Below are positions 15,301 to 15,997 of a stretch of 15,997 nt of DNA, piece by piece. Both the position numbers and the translations under genes were made by a program. The stretch's first letter is position 1. Each line of letters opens with the position of its first letter. Below the pieces are notes generated by a model. The model searched no databases. It was not told the DNA's origin and was given only the letters and a program-made list of their open reading frames with translations. Source of the DNA: Lachnospiraceae bacterium (GTDB taxonomy: Bacteria > Bacillota > Clostridia > Lachnospirales > Lachnospiraceae). Where the stretch lies: the NCBI GenBank assembly GCA_009774345.1, contig VSNR01000104.1, forward strand, positions 1 through 15,997, read 5' to 3'.

Positions 15301-15617
15301 GGCGTTTTGTGATGGCATGGATTCAAGAAGAGAAGCGGACGGTCCAATATCATGTGGCAGATGTCAAAACGTACTTAGATGTGGAGGAAAAGAAATATCC
15401 CAAGGACACATTTCAGGGACGAATTATCCCTGCGTATCTGATTCATGAAGGCGTGACGGCGCTGCGCAATGCGCTGGAACTATTGCTGGCAGAGTTGGAT
15501 GAGTCTGACACAGTTACAGGGAAGTTCGCGGAGTATGCGGGCGAAAATCCGGTAAAAGAGCGCCCCTACGAAGTACTTTGGGCGGAGCTGGTGGGCGATA
15601 CACTGGCAAATAAGTGA
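12375..15617 (+). CDS. Large J-domain protein 2 (HPE variant)
   Basis: The ATG at 12375 has GGAGG 8 bp upstream; the in-frame ATG five codons earlier lacks a site. The 1080-aa protein is a paralogue of J-protein 1. It has a J-domain at about 3-60 with HPE at 31-33, an acidic linker, and a central domain from about 101 with LYTGKQRK, YFTSDAF, a second RHPAGLR (about 283) and ELYRIAWQKLDL. The C-terminal module occurs twice (about 745 and 935 onward; the second has HIVLLQDSGRFVMAW). It carries about 250 residues more than J-protein 1, roughly at 475-710, with no recognised domain. No membrane segment is seen. It is last in the HscC operon, 37 bp after J-protein 1. A co-chaperone or scaffold for the Hsp70 is the best guess. 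Whether HPE supports ATPase stimulation is unknown. Confidence 0.85.
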   Translation: MDDLWIILGLEATQDISAIKRAYAQKTKTCHPEENPQEFMVLRKAYQTALAYAEKDTGNTGSFTNTAVETSIDITSDSDDDKEAEDNGWTLSGNPKQQLGENPYADHEAIQSFLTLYTGKQRKDQKRWLDYFTSDAFLNAAWDRRFTALLLEHITRLEGEYPVNREFLIGLCVAYQFTVSRAVYLNPDGSERTEFDFQMRPEARFDGQESVFEIAAKGPFPKRLKGNELAVFESFTEYHQLADMAEKGIWSEQEIGKCSEIIGCYVAGYITDKCQQRGDVDCERHPAGLRLITHFFRRDGLPEELYRIAWQKLDLETAVMGKAKILYGALRELVLKRLPQLSGQPKESFAKLRTDFTDYAVSTCKLHGENAQATEADIQKTDEFWAREDFQSALLNRRFVEEEMLHTWVNEDRCDYYLKKVIQFYKEHGTAPCAARVIARANEMLKMQEVADRIKQDRESAAARNAATLKSSPFFRHWLNTGFYQARDLESGRSLLEYLNQELPYLPEWSREFLEVTDETIFPKSFTYTLGADTVEVRFHLRYMAFFVNQNPVYRACLEWERVFELTDTDMFFFSLPVTATTYDHFQTVKTEILRRLEDTAAPKDSQSLIAACLAGQVCSLPLPGEAGLARDIDGKVPPESILPFEVFAEDTEHLYGCEWVEHSHALFLFEQLPIGRQILQNGVYDDVADARSAVALSRQILEETLSPPPIPTELLVYLPDAVYANPDFNVGCKDDRPVELSGEAVTRAKLAKLLMQFASDRLERLELSWNIAAPVGEELDYNTRRSLVFIKGGGGYACLYFDDFRAKSYALLKKPELYGKIKDNISLVAFRQSKLFHDVIHQGFSSIGRHLDVIFRQVSWPNNVDFMAGGIWDYAMNVFYGRSKYHLDKQLLGGFPMERAHNRLDAPFYFSFYPSSAACVDEQGDVEKMEIGTANKSKLQQTLIRFLKGDFCRLRMTWGTDAERREHIVLLQDSGRFVMAWIQEEKRTVQYHVADVKTYLDVEEKKYPKDTFQGRIIPAYLIHEGVTALRNALELLLAELDESDTVTGKFAEYAGENPVKERPYEVLWAELVGDTLANK
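12437..12481 (+). repeat. 45-bp direct repeat copy 2, within the J-domain coding region
   Basis: Identical to 9925-9969. Recombination between the copies would delete most of J-protein 1 and leave a single in-frame hybrid gene, because both copies are read in the same frame. Confidence 0.9.
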
Positions 15618-15695
15618 AAAAGACAGCAGGCACTCATTGATATATAAGGATATGCAAAATTTTTGGCAGAGGTAGAGAAGCTGGTAAAACAAGCA

Positions 15696-15857
15696 TCATA
15701 TCAGATTCATCATACATTCTTTCAGCGCCTCATAAAATACACCACCTTCCTGCTTACACGCTGCAAGCAGGGACTCTAGCTCTGTCATCTCCTCCTCTTT
15801 TTCCCATACGTCCAAAGCACTCAAATACCTCGCTATCATATGCGGCGTAATGCCCAT
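15696..15857 (-). CDS. 53-aa hypothetical protein
   Basis: The ATG at 15855-15857 (MGITPHMIARYLSALDVWEK) is preceded by GGGAGAGG at a good spacing; longer in-frame starts run back through the upstream gene and lack a site. The protein is a short, acidic helical polypeptide (EKEEEMTELESLLAACKQEGG) with no membrane segment. I do not recognise it. It starts 10 bp after the stop of another minus-strand gene, so it is probably translationally linked to it, and it converges on the J-protein operon. The 78 bp between 15617 and 15696 show no clear terminator hairpin. Confidence 0.55.
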   Translation of the reverse strand: MGITPHMIARYLSALDVWEKEEEMTELESLLAACKQEGGVFYEALKECMMNLI

Positions 15858-15867
15858 ATTCCTCTCC

Positions 15868-15997
15868 CTATGGATACACACATGCCTGCTTGCTCTTTGT
15901 AACACCCAGCCCTTTAATTGATACCTGAATCCGTGAGCCTTGCTCTAAATTATTTTCACAATGCCACATAATTCCAGTACTTGTAGCATGTTTTATA
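15868..15997 (-). CDS. 3' end of an unknown gene running off the window
   Basis: The minus-strand frame is open from the window edge to a TAG at 15868-15870, giving about 42 residues (…TGIMWHCENNLEQGSRIQVSI…ending ACVYP). The stop overlaps the ribosome binding region of the 53-aa gene, as is common in operons. The strand-like pattern 'GIMWHCE…L-E-x-G-S-R-I-Q-V-S-I' could belong to a small beta-barrel domain, but it is too short to name. Confidence 0.45.
   Translation of the reverse strand, partial: IKHATSTGIMWHCENNLEQGSRIQVSIKGLGVTKSKQACVYP

Noticed and set aside
15618..15695. Coding-like plus-strand stretch (…FLAEVEKLVKQASYQI…) and possible terminator after J-protein 2
   Set aside because: There is no start codon with a ribosome binding site, and the frame runs antisense into the 53-aa gene. 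No stable stem followed by a T-run was found.

Overview
The window looks like an accessory region of a gut-type Firmicute, most likely a Lachnospiraceae or other Clostridia chromosome. This is inferred from strong AGGAGG-type ribosome binding sites, compact operons, moderate GC, a BspA-type leucine-rich-repeat protein, an AAA-ATPase/PD-(D/E)XK protein of the kind common in gut Clostridia, and CTAG-bounded palindromic repeats. There are no rRNA, tRNA or CRISPR features and no transposase or integrase gene.

Layout. (1) 1-330 holds a strong hairpin and a decayed gene fragment. (2) 327-492 is a 166-bp palindromic element; the minus-strand operon 3070->489 ends exactly in it. That operon encodes an ankyrin-like/BspA-LRR protein, a possible degenerate vWA-like protein and an 81-aa protein. 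(3) 3144-3309 is a second 166-bp CTAG-bounded palindromic element, between the divergent 577-aa gene (-) and a 225-aa unknown gene (+, 3380-4057). (4) 7490->4063 is a minus-strand four-gene operon behind a strong promoter: AAA-ATPase/nuclease, SuFu-domain protein, and two proteins sharing a C-terminal module, one of them fused to an Imm22-like domain. It resembles an immunity-gene cluster of polymorphic toxin systems, but no toxin is present. (5) 7698-15617 is a plus-strand operon: an HscC-type Hsp70, a small AT-rich unknown gene, and two large paralogous J-domain proteins (827 and 1080 aa), both carrying HPE in place of the canonical HPD. (6) 15696-15997 has a 53-aa gene and the 3' end of another gene on the minus strand.

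How the genes may work together. The Hsp70 and the two J-proteins are probably a dedicated chaperone machine, comparable in logic to the HscC/Hsc56 pair of E. coli. The J-proteins are far larger than usual, share a central domain and carry a C-terminal module repeated twice, so they could be client-selecting scaffolds. This HPE J-protein/HscC module is the best candidate for an under-described system here. The second candidate is a repeated 'DP-x-x-LLG...EYG-x-x-W' module, seen three times in two adjacent immunity-like genes. All family names were assigned by reading the sequences; no searches were run.
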